Assembly (NCBI GenBank): GCA_026225945.1 | Contig: JAMJFZ010000811.1 | Location: forward strand, 682,001 to 746,000 | Length of the DNA stretch: 64,000 nt | Direction: 5' to 3' | Source of the DNA: Cricetomys ansorgei | Lineage: Eukaryota; Chordata; Mammalia; Rodentia; Nesomyidae | Shown: in pieces, positions 1 to 11,240 of the stretch | How positions within the stretch are numbered: the first letter of the stretch is position 1 | Layout: each line of letters opens with the position of its first letter | The notes under the pieces: model-generated | What the model was told of the DNA's origin: nothing | What the model saw: the letters and a program-made list of their open reading frames with translations, nothing else | Databases searched by the model: none | Translations under genes and position numbers: made by a program

Positions 1-752
1 CTCGTCCTCTCCCACCCAGACCAGGAAATTTTCTTGTCTCCATGCCTTCCTCTTTTATCTCCCTGTCTTGCAGTTGGGGCAACCAACGTGATCTTTTCAA
101 GTGTAATTCAGGTGCCCCCTCTGTCCAGAGCTCTTTATAGATTCCTGCTGGAAGGCCATGGTGGTCTTCAGTCTTATTCTATAAAGCCCTGTGTCTGTGT
201 AGTCCCTAATGGCTTCTCACAAGCCATTCTGTCTTCTCCCATCTTACCCTCACTGCTACCCCTCCCCAGAACATACAGGTCTTGAAGCCAGGACTCTGTC
301 TTTACACCAGCTGACCAAAAGACCATAAAGGCGGGGAGGCTGGAGAGACGGCTCAGCAGCTGAGAGCCTTGCTGCTCTTGAGGATTCAGGTCCCCAGCAC
401 CCATATGGTGGCTCACAACCGTCCATTACTCCAGTCCCAGGGGATCCACTGCTTCTTCTGACCTCTGTGGGCTCTTGCATGCATGTTGTGTGTGCACACG
501 TGCGCACACGCGCGCGCGCGCGCACACACACACACACAGACACGTAAAATAAAGTGAAATTCTAAATAAAGAATAAAGGTTGGTGCTAAGAAATGGCAAA
601 TGTCTGTATCCACAAGGGTGGCACAAAGGGCTTCTGGACACAGAACACCTTTGGCTAGGTCTCCATGGGAGGGGAGTGTGTCTGGATAGAACCCAGGCTT
701 CTCCTCCAGCCCTACCCTCATTTTCCTCTCCTTTGCTTGGCCCACATGCCAG
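1..752 (+). other. Trpc2 intron (partial)
   Basis: Intronic sequence upstream of the first visible Trpc2 exon. Apart from one B2 SINE at 338-575 I see nothing that looks coding. Confidence 0.6.
338..575 (+). mobile_element. B2 SINE with CA-rich tail
   Basis: Starts GGCTGGAGAGACGGCTCAGC, the usual B2 head. It continues through the GGTGGCTCACAACC core and ends in a (GC/CA)n tract and AATAAA-type tail. Confidence 0.85.
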
Positions 753-3474
<2,722 letters not shown>

Positions 3475-4040
3475 TGCAACAGAAGGGGCTCTTCTGTCAC
3501 CTAGTGCAGCAGCCTCGTTGGGTAGAACGAGGGTCTCATAGTGGAAGACCATAGTGTTTCTTTGCCTCAGTAAAATTTCAGCTGTGGAGGTCAGGTGGAT
3601 TGCCCCATCTCTTGATGTCCTAAGATCCCTTCCTTTACTTCCCCCTAAAATGGACCCTGTGCAAGGAGGGCAGAGAGAGCTTGCCTTGGGTTCTGGGGTT
3701 AAAATCCTACTTTGGGGTTCCCCAGATCTTTAGTGGAAAAAGTTCTGTCCTAGGAGTCTGGAGGCCTCAGAGATAAAGAGACCAGGGAAGCAGGAGGCCT
3801 GTAGATGGTGCCCTTCATTGGCCTTGCATTTCTCATCAGAGCAATGGGGCTGGGACTCCCTCTGTCTATCCCCTTCCTGTCTTAATGGTGGTTGTGAGGA
3901 TCCTCTGGCTATTAAAAAGCTTCAGGTACAGAGGTTACAGTGTGTGACTGAGATGATCAGGAAGTTACTTTCCAATCCCTCCACTTTCAAGCCTGCCAAG
4001 GACAAATGGCCACACGAAATAAACCAGTCATAAAAGCCAT
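3475..4040 (+). other. Trpc2: Trpc2 3' UTR (inferred)
   Basis: About 570 nt follow the stop before the first canonical poly(A) signal (4018-4023). No repeat or other gene is evident here. Confidence 0.6.
4018..4023 (+). terminator. Trpc2: Trpc2 poly(A) signal AATAAA
   Basis: First AATAAA after the Trpc2 stop. Cleavage would fall near 4035-4045. Confidence 0.55.
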
Positions 4041-4058
4041 GTGTCCACCACAACTCTG

Positions 4059-4064
4059 TTTAAT
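4059..4064 (-). terminator. Art5: Art5 poly(A) signal ATTAAA (minus strand)
   Basis: TTTAAT on the plus strand reads ATTAAA on the minus strand, 216 nt past the Art5 stop. It is the first recognised signal there, and cleavage would fall near 4040. Confidence 0.45.
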
Positions 4065-4279
4065 TGAGTAGCCATCCAGTCTTTACCTTGCATGTCCGAG
4101 GAAGTCCCTGCGACATAGTAGGGTTCCCTCAACCCTGCCCTGGCCTCAGGTCTTCCTCAACCCTGGTTGGAGAGGTGGCCCCTAGGACTGGAATGAGAAC
4201 TACACTCTTGCTTCCTGAGGCTGTTCCAAGTCCCTACTTCATAGTAGGGTTATCAGTTCCCAAGATTCCAAAGAGGCTT

Positions 4280-4383
4280 TCAGGGGCCAGCTCCGGAGAA
4301 CTGCAGCTCCCTAGGGGCCAGGAGCAGCATCTTCCCTGATTGCAGAGCCGAGGCCTCTGTTGAGAATGACTCTGGCTGCCCCC
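4280..4383 (-). CDS. Art5: Art5 terminal coding exon 4
   Basis: Acceptor TTTCTCTAGCAG. It encodes GQPESFSTEASALQSGK and on to AGP, then TGA at 4282-4280. The intron between exons 3 and 4 is 87 nt with no in-frame stop, so its retention would still be translatable. The exact C-terminus is less certain than the catalytic domain. Confidence 0.75.
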
Positions 4384-6706
4384 CTGCTAGAGAAACATAA
4401 AGAAGGTGAGGTGGGCAGCAGAGCTGGGGCCTCAGGAACAGCTCCCAGAGCAGGCCAGAGGGTGACTTACTTGTTGAGGACACACAGCCACGCCTCTTCT
4501 CCCCTGCAACAGATAGCACAGTGAGGCCCTGGGGTGACTCACACCCCAAATGTCCTGCCTATAGCATCCCCTTTCCGTGTGTCTTTTCCTTCACCTCAGA
4601 GCAGACCACTCACTTCCCTCCAGCTTTTCCCCAGGTAGCTTTTCCAGGTTGGCCACCATCCTTGGTCCTACGCATACCACCATCACTCTTGCATCCTGTC
4701 CTTCGCAGCTGAACTTGACAGTCATATCTTGTTAGCCCATCAAGCCAGGGCCTACTTAAGGAAGCAGTACTGGCCTCCTTCGCTCAGTTCTTTGGTCTAT
4801 TAGGTATACAGAGCGACCTTTCTGAGAAGATGGTCATCTGAGAATGTCTACGGGTCTTGAAACAGGGCAGAACCCGGGTCTCACTAACCAGAGGGTCTCC
4901 TGAGGGCTTTGGGGGCTGGGTCAGGACATACTGGCTTCTGTCACCCACCCTGCCGTGTTCTGTCTCCCATGCATATCGCTCACCCCCCAAATAGGCGCAG
5001 TTAAAGTGGCTGCAGGTCTGATTATAACTCCAGAGAGTCACTATGCTCTGGGCTCCATCCTGGGAGAACCCAGTAACCAAGAAGACTTCATGTGGGGGTA
5101 TCAGCACCTCACGCTCCTCGGGGAAGACAGACAAAGCCTGGATAAGAGCCCCAAAACAAGTCCTTAGATTGAAGAAGGTGGCATTACCAAACCCGCGAGC
5201 CACTGCTTCGTCCATAGAGCTGGAGGTAAACTGTCCTAGTCGGACAGAGTCCCCCAGCCTCTTGGGTTCAAAGTGAAGGCTGCCCACACCTCGGAACACC
5301 ACCTCCCCATCTTCCCTGATGCAGCCTCCAGTGCCCCGCAGCAGCTGCAGGGCCCGGGTCAGGTAGAAATGCAGGGCCTTGAAGGGGAAGTGCCTCATGT
5401 AGAGCTCCCGTGAGCCACCCCCTGTCCGCACAGCCTGGTTCAGCTCCCAGTACAAGGTGTTGGACGAGTTGGTGTACATCATAATAGCTATTCCGTGCTG
5501 GGCTTTGAAGCCAGGAGGTAAAGTGAGTGTGTGCTGCCGGCGTTCCCAGGCCTCTTGGGCTGCCTCCCAGGACTCCTGTAGCAGGGTGTGGCGTGCCATC
5601 TCCTCCTTTAACAACAGGCTAGCTTTCCCCTCCATCTCCTCAGAGCAGCCCACATAGGCATCATCAAAGGTGTCTGGAACCAGGCTCAGGGGCAGGATAG
5701 GAACAGCCTGGACCTATGGACATAGGGAAGGGAGGCACCACATAAGCAAGCCTGTGAGTTCACAACACTAGCCAGAGGTCCTGGTGGCAAGTCAGTTCAT
5801 TTCTATGCCCAAACATCTGATGCATGCAATTGGCAAGAGCCCAAACAGGCACAAATAGTGCAGGCAGTGGAGTCAGACAGACATGAGTTTGAACACCATC
5901 TGCTAGCTGCGGGACCTTGAGCAACTCTCGGGCCAGGGCTTTTCTGGACTTCACATTCTCCGCCTATGAATTAAGGGTACTTCCAACCTCACAGGGTTAT
6001 AAAGATCACTGGTGTTCAACCTAGAGGGGCCACCTCATTTGAGAGGCGAGTCGGGTGGATTCCTGAGCTCTCCTGGCTCTGATAGGCAGGCAGTATACAG
6101 GCAATCAGCTGTAGCCAGTGTCTGACCCTGGCCTGGGGCCCCATCTCCCTTGGCTGCGTCTCATCTTTGGAGCAGTTCTGCAGCTGAGTATATATCACTG
6201 TCAGCTCCAAGATTCCTTCATCCTCTCCTGCTTTAGGAGACTTTTATCTTAAACTCAAGGTGGGGGGTGGGAGTTTTATTGTCCCCAGCCCAACCTTAGT
6301 CCCATAGTGTGATGGGGGAGGGGAAGCCTAGATTTTAGGATCTGCCTGGAAGCAGCACACTGGTATGCACAGGGGTTTGCCTGCACTGAGCCTGTGGTGT
6401 GATGAGAATTGGAAGGAGAAAGTTGGAGGCAATTGCTACTGAGGGTGCATCACAAGGGGATGAGGGGGATGGGGAGCTCTGGGAGAGAAATCAGGTGTTT
6501 GGGCTCTCTCATGGAATAGAAGCTTCTGAGAAGAGGACTGGGAGGAGGGAAGAGTCCTTGGGAGGATTTCCTCCACCACCACCTTCTCAGCATCTGACTC
6601 TCCAACTGACCCTTGTTGGCAAAGGATGGTCCTGAGAGTTACCTACCTTCCAGAGGGTGTGCAGGCAGAGGCAACTGAGGACCATCAGCAGATCCTCCAG
6701 AATCAT
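4280..6706 (-). CDS. Art5: Art5, secreted arginine mono-ADP-ribosyltransferase (4 coding exons)
   Basis: ART5 transfers ADP-ribose from NAD+ to arginines of extracellular proteins. Coding exons in transcript order are 6706-6647, 5713-4984, 4503-4471 and 4383-4280, giving 308 residues with consistent phases; the mouse protein is about 309. Residues 1-20 are a signal peptide (MILEDLLMVLSCLCLH). The R-S-EXE triad is visible: Arg161 in VVFRG, the Ser motif FTSSS near 182-186, and Glu220-Arg-Glu222 in PEEREVLIPP. N-glycosylation sequons occur at NSS, NAT and NQT. The tail (KMLLLAPRELQFSGAGP) lacks a long hydrophobic GPI signal, so the protein is inferred to be secreted. It lies tail-to-tail with Trpc2 and diverges from its paralogue Art1. 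Confidence 0.95.
4471..4503 (-). CDS. Art5: Art5 coding exon 3: 33-nt micro-exon
   Basis: Bounded by acceptor TTGCAG and a near-perfect donor AA|GTAAGT. It encodes GEKRRGCVSST plus one base. The sequence GEKRRGCVS matches the conserved ART5 continuation after CAYLG. Confidence 0.85.
4984..5713 (-). CDS. Art5: Art5 coding exon 2: catalytic domain
   Basis: A 730-nt exon with acceptor CCATAG and donor GTGAGC. It holds nearly all of the mature enzyme, from VQAVPILPLSLVPDTFDDAY to CAYLG, including all three catalytic motifs. Single large catalytic exons are typical of ecto-ART genes. Confidence 0.96.
5714..6646 (-). other. Art5 intron 1
   Basis: 933-nt intron. Apart from a MIR at about 5853-6001 I see only unremarkable sequence. 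Confidence 0.6.
5853..6001 (+). mobile_element. MIR SINE
   Basis: Matches the MIR consensus order: TGGAGTCAGACAGACATGAG, CTAGCTGCGGGACCTTGAGC, then ACCTCACAGGGTTAT. This is an old mammal-wide element. Confidence 0.75.
6647..6706 (-). CDS. Art5: Art5 coding exon 1: signal peptide
   Basis: Twenty codons from ATG at 6706 to LWK, followed by donor GTAGGT. The start is the only Met that gives a signal peptide joined in phase to the next exon. Confidence 0.92.
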
Positions 6707-7033
6707 CCTTGGAGGAGACCCTGGACTGCAGGATCCAGATAATGAGGCCAGCAGATGCGGGCTGCTGGCTTGGATGGGCTCCAGGACCCCTTCCTCTTGT
6801 AGCCGGAGAGGGTCCTTGGTCAAGGGCTGGAACTCAGGAGAGATGTGGGGCGGGGCCAAAGACGAGTCTAAGGATGGGCAGGGCTTCGGATTTTACTGTC
6901 CCCACCTCAAGCCCTAGACTATGACTACCAGATGCCACCACACCCAGGGTCTTCAGGACTTCTTTGAGATGGTATAGGTGGGACGGTTATACGGCTCCGC
7001 CTGGAGAGGGGCGGGGCGGGAACCAGGACCCAC

Positions 7034-7110
7034 CTGCGGGCGGTGGAGGCAGAGAGCGGCCTGGGGCTCTAATCTTTTGCGGCAGAGTGGGGCTGAAGTA
7101 CGGGCAGGCT
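7034..7110 (-). other. Art5: Putative Art5 non-coding first exon and promoter area
   Basis: On the minus strand a G+C-rich stretch ends in a good donor, GCCCGCAG|GTGGGT, at 7034. A matching acceptor, GATCCTGCAG, at 6726 would leave 19 nt of 5' UTR before the ATG. The upstream limit is not defined. This is inferred from splice-site consensus only. Confidence 0.4.
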
Positions 7111-7441
7111 CTGCGCTGATCTGGGACTGCTGAACAAAGTCCCCGCGGCTAACTATAGCCCCTGGACTGGTAACCCGACACCTATCTTCCCAACAACAGA
7201 CGGGGGCGTGGGAGCGGGACTGGCAGAGAGGTTGAGGGGCGAAACTCTCCTTCCCTTCGAGGACTGGTTCTTTCTCTAAGATCTGAGCTAGGTCAAGGCT
7301 GGGGGGGGGACTTGTCGGACTTGGCCTCTTCTCCGGTGGCCCTGGGACCCGGCCGGGCCACGGCCCCAGACCACCAGGCAACGAAGGCCCGCGAGGGTCG
7401 CTCCTTGTACATTATGCTAGTAAAGTCGCCAAATCTGGCTT

Positions 7442-7460
7442 ATTTGCATGCGATTTGCAT
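7442..7460 (+). promoter_or_regulatory. Tandem octamer motifs ATTTGCAT
   Basis: Two exact ATTTGCAT octamers at 7442-7449 and 7453-7460, spaced 11 bp, lie between the divergent Art5 and Art1 genes about 0.4 kb upstream of the inferred Art5 first exon. ATTTGCAT is the binding site of POU/Oct factors. Confidence 0.5.
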
Positions 7461-8274
7461 AGACACACACGTTGGGTCACGTGCACCAGCATCAAACTCC
7501 CACCACCGAAGCTTCCTTCCTTATCCTTAACCCTCTGTGTTCCTACTCTAGTCTGTAGGGCAAGGGTAGAAGGAAGCACTTGGTGCCTTAGATGTTCAGA
7601 TGCCAGCCGCTCCCCCGTACCTCAGACCTTTCCTCTCTGGGCGCTCCTGCTCCTGCTCAGGTGACCCCATGTTTGTAAACACCAGCTTTCTCTGACACCT
7701 CCATTAGGCTTGCCTATAAATAACCTGGCTCTGAGTTTCAGATGCCAGTTGTCGGTAATGGGAGAAGGGACCAGCTTATGGGAGGGGTAGAGGAGGGATG
7801 TTCTGAACATCAGGATTTAGAGATGCCACCTGCCCGGGCCAGGGTAAGCATGGGATGTGAAACCTACCCGAGGGCCTCTCTGGTCCAGCTCATGAATCTA
7901 ACCATCTCTGTCCCTTCACCACCTCAGACTGTCAGCCAAATAAAGTTGCCTTCATCTAAAAGCCTCTGTTCTCCTTCTGAAGACTAAAGAAAACAAACTG
8001 TGTCCATGGGGGGAGGGGGCAGGGGAGTTTGGAAGATCAGTGATCCCATGCCTTCCTACCTACCTTCCCTTTCTCTGGAGGGATAGGACATGTTGTGTGG
8101 GGACAGCCTCTGGCTTGGGGAATTTCTTACACCCCAGCACCTGGAGGTCCTACAAGGCCCCAAGAAGTGGAGTCAAATCTGGTAATGGGTCAGGGATCCT
8201 AAGAGGAAAAACCCTCCCAAGACACATGGTGGGTCAGGGCTCCAGCTGGAATCTAGGCCCCTTAGAATAGAACA

Positions 8275-8390
8275 AAGCTTGACATGATGGTGCATGCCTA
8301 TAATCCCAGCATTCAGGAGGGAGATCAAGTTCAAGACCAGTCTGGACATTATGAAAGAAAATAGTAATAGTAATAATAATAACCAAAATG
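8275..8390 (+). mobile_element. Degenerate B1-like SINE
   Basis: GGTGCATGCCTATAATCCCA followed by a shortened body and an (ATA)n-type tail. Confidence 0.55.
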
Positions 8391-8610
8391 AAGAAGATGC
8401 CTGGAGGTGGGGTGCCTTTTTGGCTGAGAGTCCAGAACCAACTGGTGAGAAGGCTGCTGTCCCACTACACCCCCAGGACATCTTCCTTCAGTGTTCAGGA
8501 GCTCTCATTGTCATGGGAAAACGTTGTCCCAGGTCACACTGGGCAGAGGCTGGCATTCCTGGCCTTGAGGAGACAGCTTGAAATAGACAGGGGAGTGTCA
8601 CATTTCTCAA

Positions 8611-8616
8611 CAGCTG
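8611..8616 (+). promoter_or_regulatory. Art1: E-box CAGCTG upstream of the Art1 TATA box
   Basis: CAGCTG lies 40 bp upstream of the TATA box. This E-box form is favoured by myogenic bHLH factors, and Art1 is known as a muscle ecto-enzyme. The functional link is inference. Confidence 0.4.
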
Positions 8617-8650
8617 TGTGGGGAAAGCAGGAGGGGTAGGGAATTGACAG

Positions 8651-8658
8651 TATAAAAG
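8651..8658 (+). promoter_or_regulatory. Art1: Art1 TATA box
   Basis: TATAAAAG in good context, followed about 75 bp later by a non-coding exon end with donor GTAAGG. Transcription would start near 8680. Confidence 0.6.
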
Positions 8659-8679
8659 AGAAAGCTGTCCTCCCTGCCC

Positions 8680-8730
8680 AGTCTGTCACAGGAGACCGGC
8701 CCGGCTTTGCCCACCATGGAGAAGGCCTAG
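8680..8730 (+). other. Art1: Art1 non-coding exon 1 (inferred)
   Basis: The 5' end is inferred from the TATA box and the 3' end is at donor CTAG|GTAAGG. It contains a short uORF at 8716-8730. Confidence 0.5.
8716..8730 (+). CDS. Four-codon uORF in the Art1 leader
   Basis: ATG in strong Kozak context (CCCACCATGG) followed by Glu-Lys-Ala and TAG. The stop codon ends exactly at the exon 1 donor. It could modulate Art1 translation if exon 1 is used. Confidence 0.4.
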   Translation: MEKA

Positions 8731-10230
8731 GTAAGGGGCACCCCACTCCCTTGCAGAGAGGGCAGGGGAGGGAGTTTTTTATGTAAAATTTAGAGTATTA
8801 ATAAAATTTTAGGGATGCTTGGATGGAATGGTTGAGGACGCTAGGAAGGCCTGGGGACATGGGTAAGTCTGGGGTGTTTGAGAAGAGACTTGGGGTCATA
8901 CTCCCAGAAGGGACTGTTGAGTGAGGGCCTGGAAGAGGAAACTGAGGGCTGTGGCTCTCAGGATGAGGGGAAGGTCAGCTCCCTTGGCTGTGAAAAGGGA
9001 TTTCCAAGCTGGACTCAGCTCTCTCACGCCAAAGACTAAGTTAGAGGTCAGCCGGAGCTACCTAACAAGACCTTGTCTCAGAAAATAATTGGGGAGGGGG
9101 AATTCCCAGTGTTCCAGAACAATCCCTGGTGTATCTCCCCTAACACTGGGCACCATGGAATCCAATCTACTTACTCTGAGGTGTTCTGTCTTGTTAGCTA
9201 TGCTTAGAAAGCCTCTTGGGCTTGTTTACCAGAGGCCTAGGGGTCTTTCAGCATGGATAGAATAGTAATCAGATGAATCTGACTGTAGAAATGAGGATGT
9301 GGGTGCACACAGGCAAGCTTTAGTGAGGCTTCAGTTCTGGAATGGAAGGGAGCCAGCCAGCACTGACAGACAGGGCACTGCTGTCCTAACAAGGGAAGAG
9401 GCAGGCTTCCACTGATTTTCCAGAATGACTAACTGGGGTCTTCATCTTGCCTGAAGGACATGGAAGGCTCAGTAGCTGAAGCTGTGGGACCAGAGGCCAT
9501 GGTGCCCAAGGTACTTAAGCTGCTATATGACCTCCGGGAGCGAGGGCAGAAGCCCTGCCCAAAGATTCGATCACCATGTCTGCATTCAGAGGGGGCAGAA
9601 CCTGACCCAAAGGGGAAGACAGAGATGCCACTCTTAGCATTCCAACCTACTCACCCACCGGGCACCTGCAGGTCCACATGAGGCTGGGATGTTTATTTAG
9701 ATTTTCCCTCCTTAACAAGACTCTCAGCAAGCAGTCTGGTGACTTTGCCTGGTCCTGGACTGAGCCCCCAGGGACACTGAATGAGCTGGTGGTAAGACAT
9801 GCTTAGAGACATTACTCTCCCTGCTCCGTGGTGAATGCACTCGCAAGGCTGCCAGGAGGCAGGGCGATCTTGTAAGGAGGAAGAGACAAAACTAAGCAGG
9901 GCAGGGATGTGGTCCTGGGCAAAGAAGGGAAGGTGAATTCAGGAGGAAACTTGGATCCAGCATGAGTTTAAGGTTGGCCTGGGCTGTGGGGTCAGATCCT
10001 TCCTCAAAATAAACATAATGTTACGAAAAAATCCACATGCCCTTTCAGTGGCTTAACTAGACCATGAAAGACACTGCATGGCCATTGTAACAAACACGGT
10101 AGATATGAGGGTACTTGGAAGGAAGCCCCTGATGTATTTATTGTTTCTCAAGGGGATACATCTATAGGATGTGTATGTGTAAGCATTTTCTCTTTGAAAA
10201 AAATAAAAAAGACAATAAACTCAAAACACT

Positions 10231-10286
10231 GCATAGAGAACATTGTGTGTGTGTGTGTGTGTGTATGTGTGTGTGTGTGTGTGTGT
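10231..10286 (+). repeat. (TG)n microsatellite
   Basis: Interrupted TG dinucleotide tract. Confidence 0.95.
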
Positions 10287-10299
10287 TATATTATGCAGA

Positions 10300-10375
10300 G
10301 GCTCAATGGTAGACTTCTTGTCTAGCATACACTAGGCTCTGGGTTTGACCTCCAGCACTGCAAAGATACAGGTAA
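10300..10375 (+). mobile_element. ID-like SINE
   Basis: GGCTCAATGGTAGACTTCTT and GGGTTTGACCTCCAGCACTG resemble the A-box and B-box halves of the tRNA-Ala-derived ID element. Confidence 0.6.
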
Positions 10376-10400
10376 TTATACTGTTCAAGATAAACACTGA

Positions 10401-10570
10401 GGGCTGGAGAGAGAGATCCCAGGTTCGATTCCAGCACCCACATGGCAGCTCACACCTGTTGCAGGGCATCTAATGCCTTCTGACCTCAGTGGGCCATACA
10501 TGCATGTATGTAGTACTCATACATACATGCAAGCAAAATAGCCATACATATACAATAATAAAATTTTTAA
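10401..10570 (+). mobile_element. B2 SINE (5' part shortened)
   Basis: GGGCTGGAGAGAGAGATCCC joins directly to GGTTCGATTCCAGCACCCAC, so the usual middle of the head is deleted. It ends in an AATAAAA tail. Confidence 0.75.
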
Positions 10571-10796
10571 AAATTAAAAAAGGCACTGAGGAAGGCACTG
10601 AGAGACACCATTATCACTGGCCATTCCTTCTCATGGGCAGGGGTGTCACAGGCTGGAATGGGGTGAGCAGAGAGAAGGGAGAAAGGGGGCTTTATGATTC
10701 ATACACTCACCTTCCTACAACTAACTGGCTTTACTTTGTACTACTTTGTAATAAAATGCATCTGTCTTATTCTGTAGTAAAATAAGCAGATAGTCC

Positions 10797-10920
10797 ATAT
10801 TCATTATGCCTGCATTTAGGAGATAGAAGCAGGAGGGTCAAAGATTAAAGGTCGTCTTTGGCTCAATGGCCAGTTTGAGGTCAGCATGGGGTACATGAAA
10901 CCCTGTTTAAAACAAAAAAA
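10797..10920 (+). mobile_element. Degenerate B1-like SINE
   Basis: TGCCTGCATTTAGGAGATAG, a GCAGGAGGGTCAAAG body and an A-rich tail. Confidence 0.5.
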
Positions 10921-11082
10921 AACATAGGCAGACAGACAGAACAGGGACAGCATGAAGTGCAGCCACAGCACTTTAGAGATGGCTGTTCCAGTTCTGACCC
11001 AAGGCTAGCCTCCATCTTAGAGCCACTCGGGGGTGTCAGGAGCTGTGGCTCCTCCACCCCTTTGTCCAAATGGCAGACACTA

Positions 11083-11171
11083 TGTGTCAGGTAATGTTTA
11101 CTGAATGGTAGAGATTAACATCCCCATTTTCCAGATGAGGAAAGAGAGACAGCTGCTTACCCAGGGTCACC
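11083..11171 (-). mobile_element. MIR SINE overlapping the Art1 splice acceptor
   Basis: Reads as the MIR complement: CATCCCCATTTTCCAGATGA, then GAGAGACAGCTGCTTACCCA and GGGTCACC. It ends 6 nt before the Art1 start codon and supplies both candidate acceptors. Confidence 0.7.
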
Positions 11172-11177
11172 TCCAAC

Positions 11178-11240
11178 ATGAAGATTTCTGTCATGATGTC
11201 TCTCCTACTGGTGTCTGTGGGCCTCAGGGATGGACTTCAG
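11178..11240 (+). CDS. Art1: Art1 coding exon 1: signal peptide
   Basis: ATG at 11178 begins MKISVMMSLLLVSVGLRDGL and the exon ends at donor GTATGG. The acceptor is either ACCCAG at 11164 or TTCCAG at 11134, both inside a MIR. The nearer one avoids an out-of-frame upstream ATG at 11135. Confidence 0.9.

Larger units (their letters stand above)
7111..8640. other. Art5-Art1 divergent intergenic region
   Basis: Head-to-head spacer between the two ART genes. Apart from the octamer pair and one B1-like copy at 8275-8390 I see no gene. It contains the promoters of both. Confidence 0.5.
8731..11082 (+). other. Art1 intron 1
   Basis: About 2.4 kb with a TG repeat, an ID-like element, a B2 and a B1-like copy, listed separately. 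An open frame at 9460-9681 lies here but has no recognisable product. Confidence 0.5.

Noticed and set aside
9460..9681. 73-codon open frame in Art1 intron 1
   Set aside because: No recognisable family, no fitting splice sites, and no homologous exon in ART1 as I know it; likely chance.
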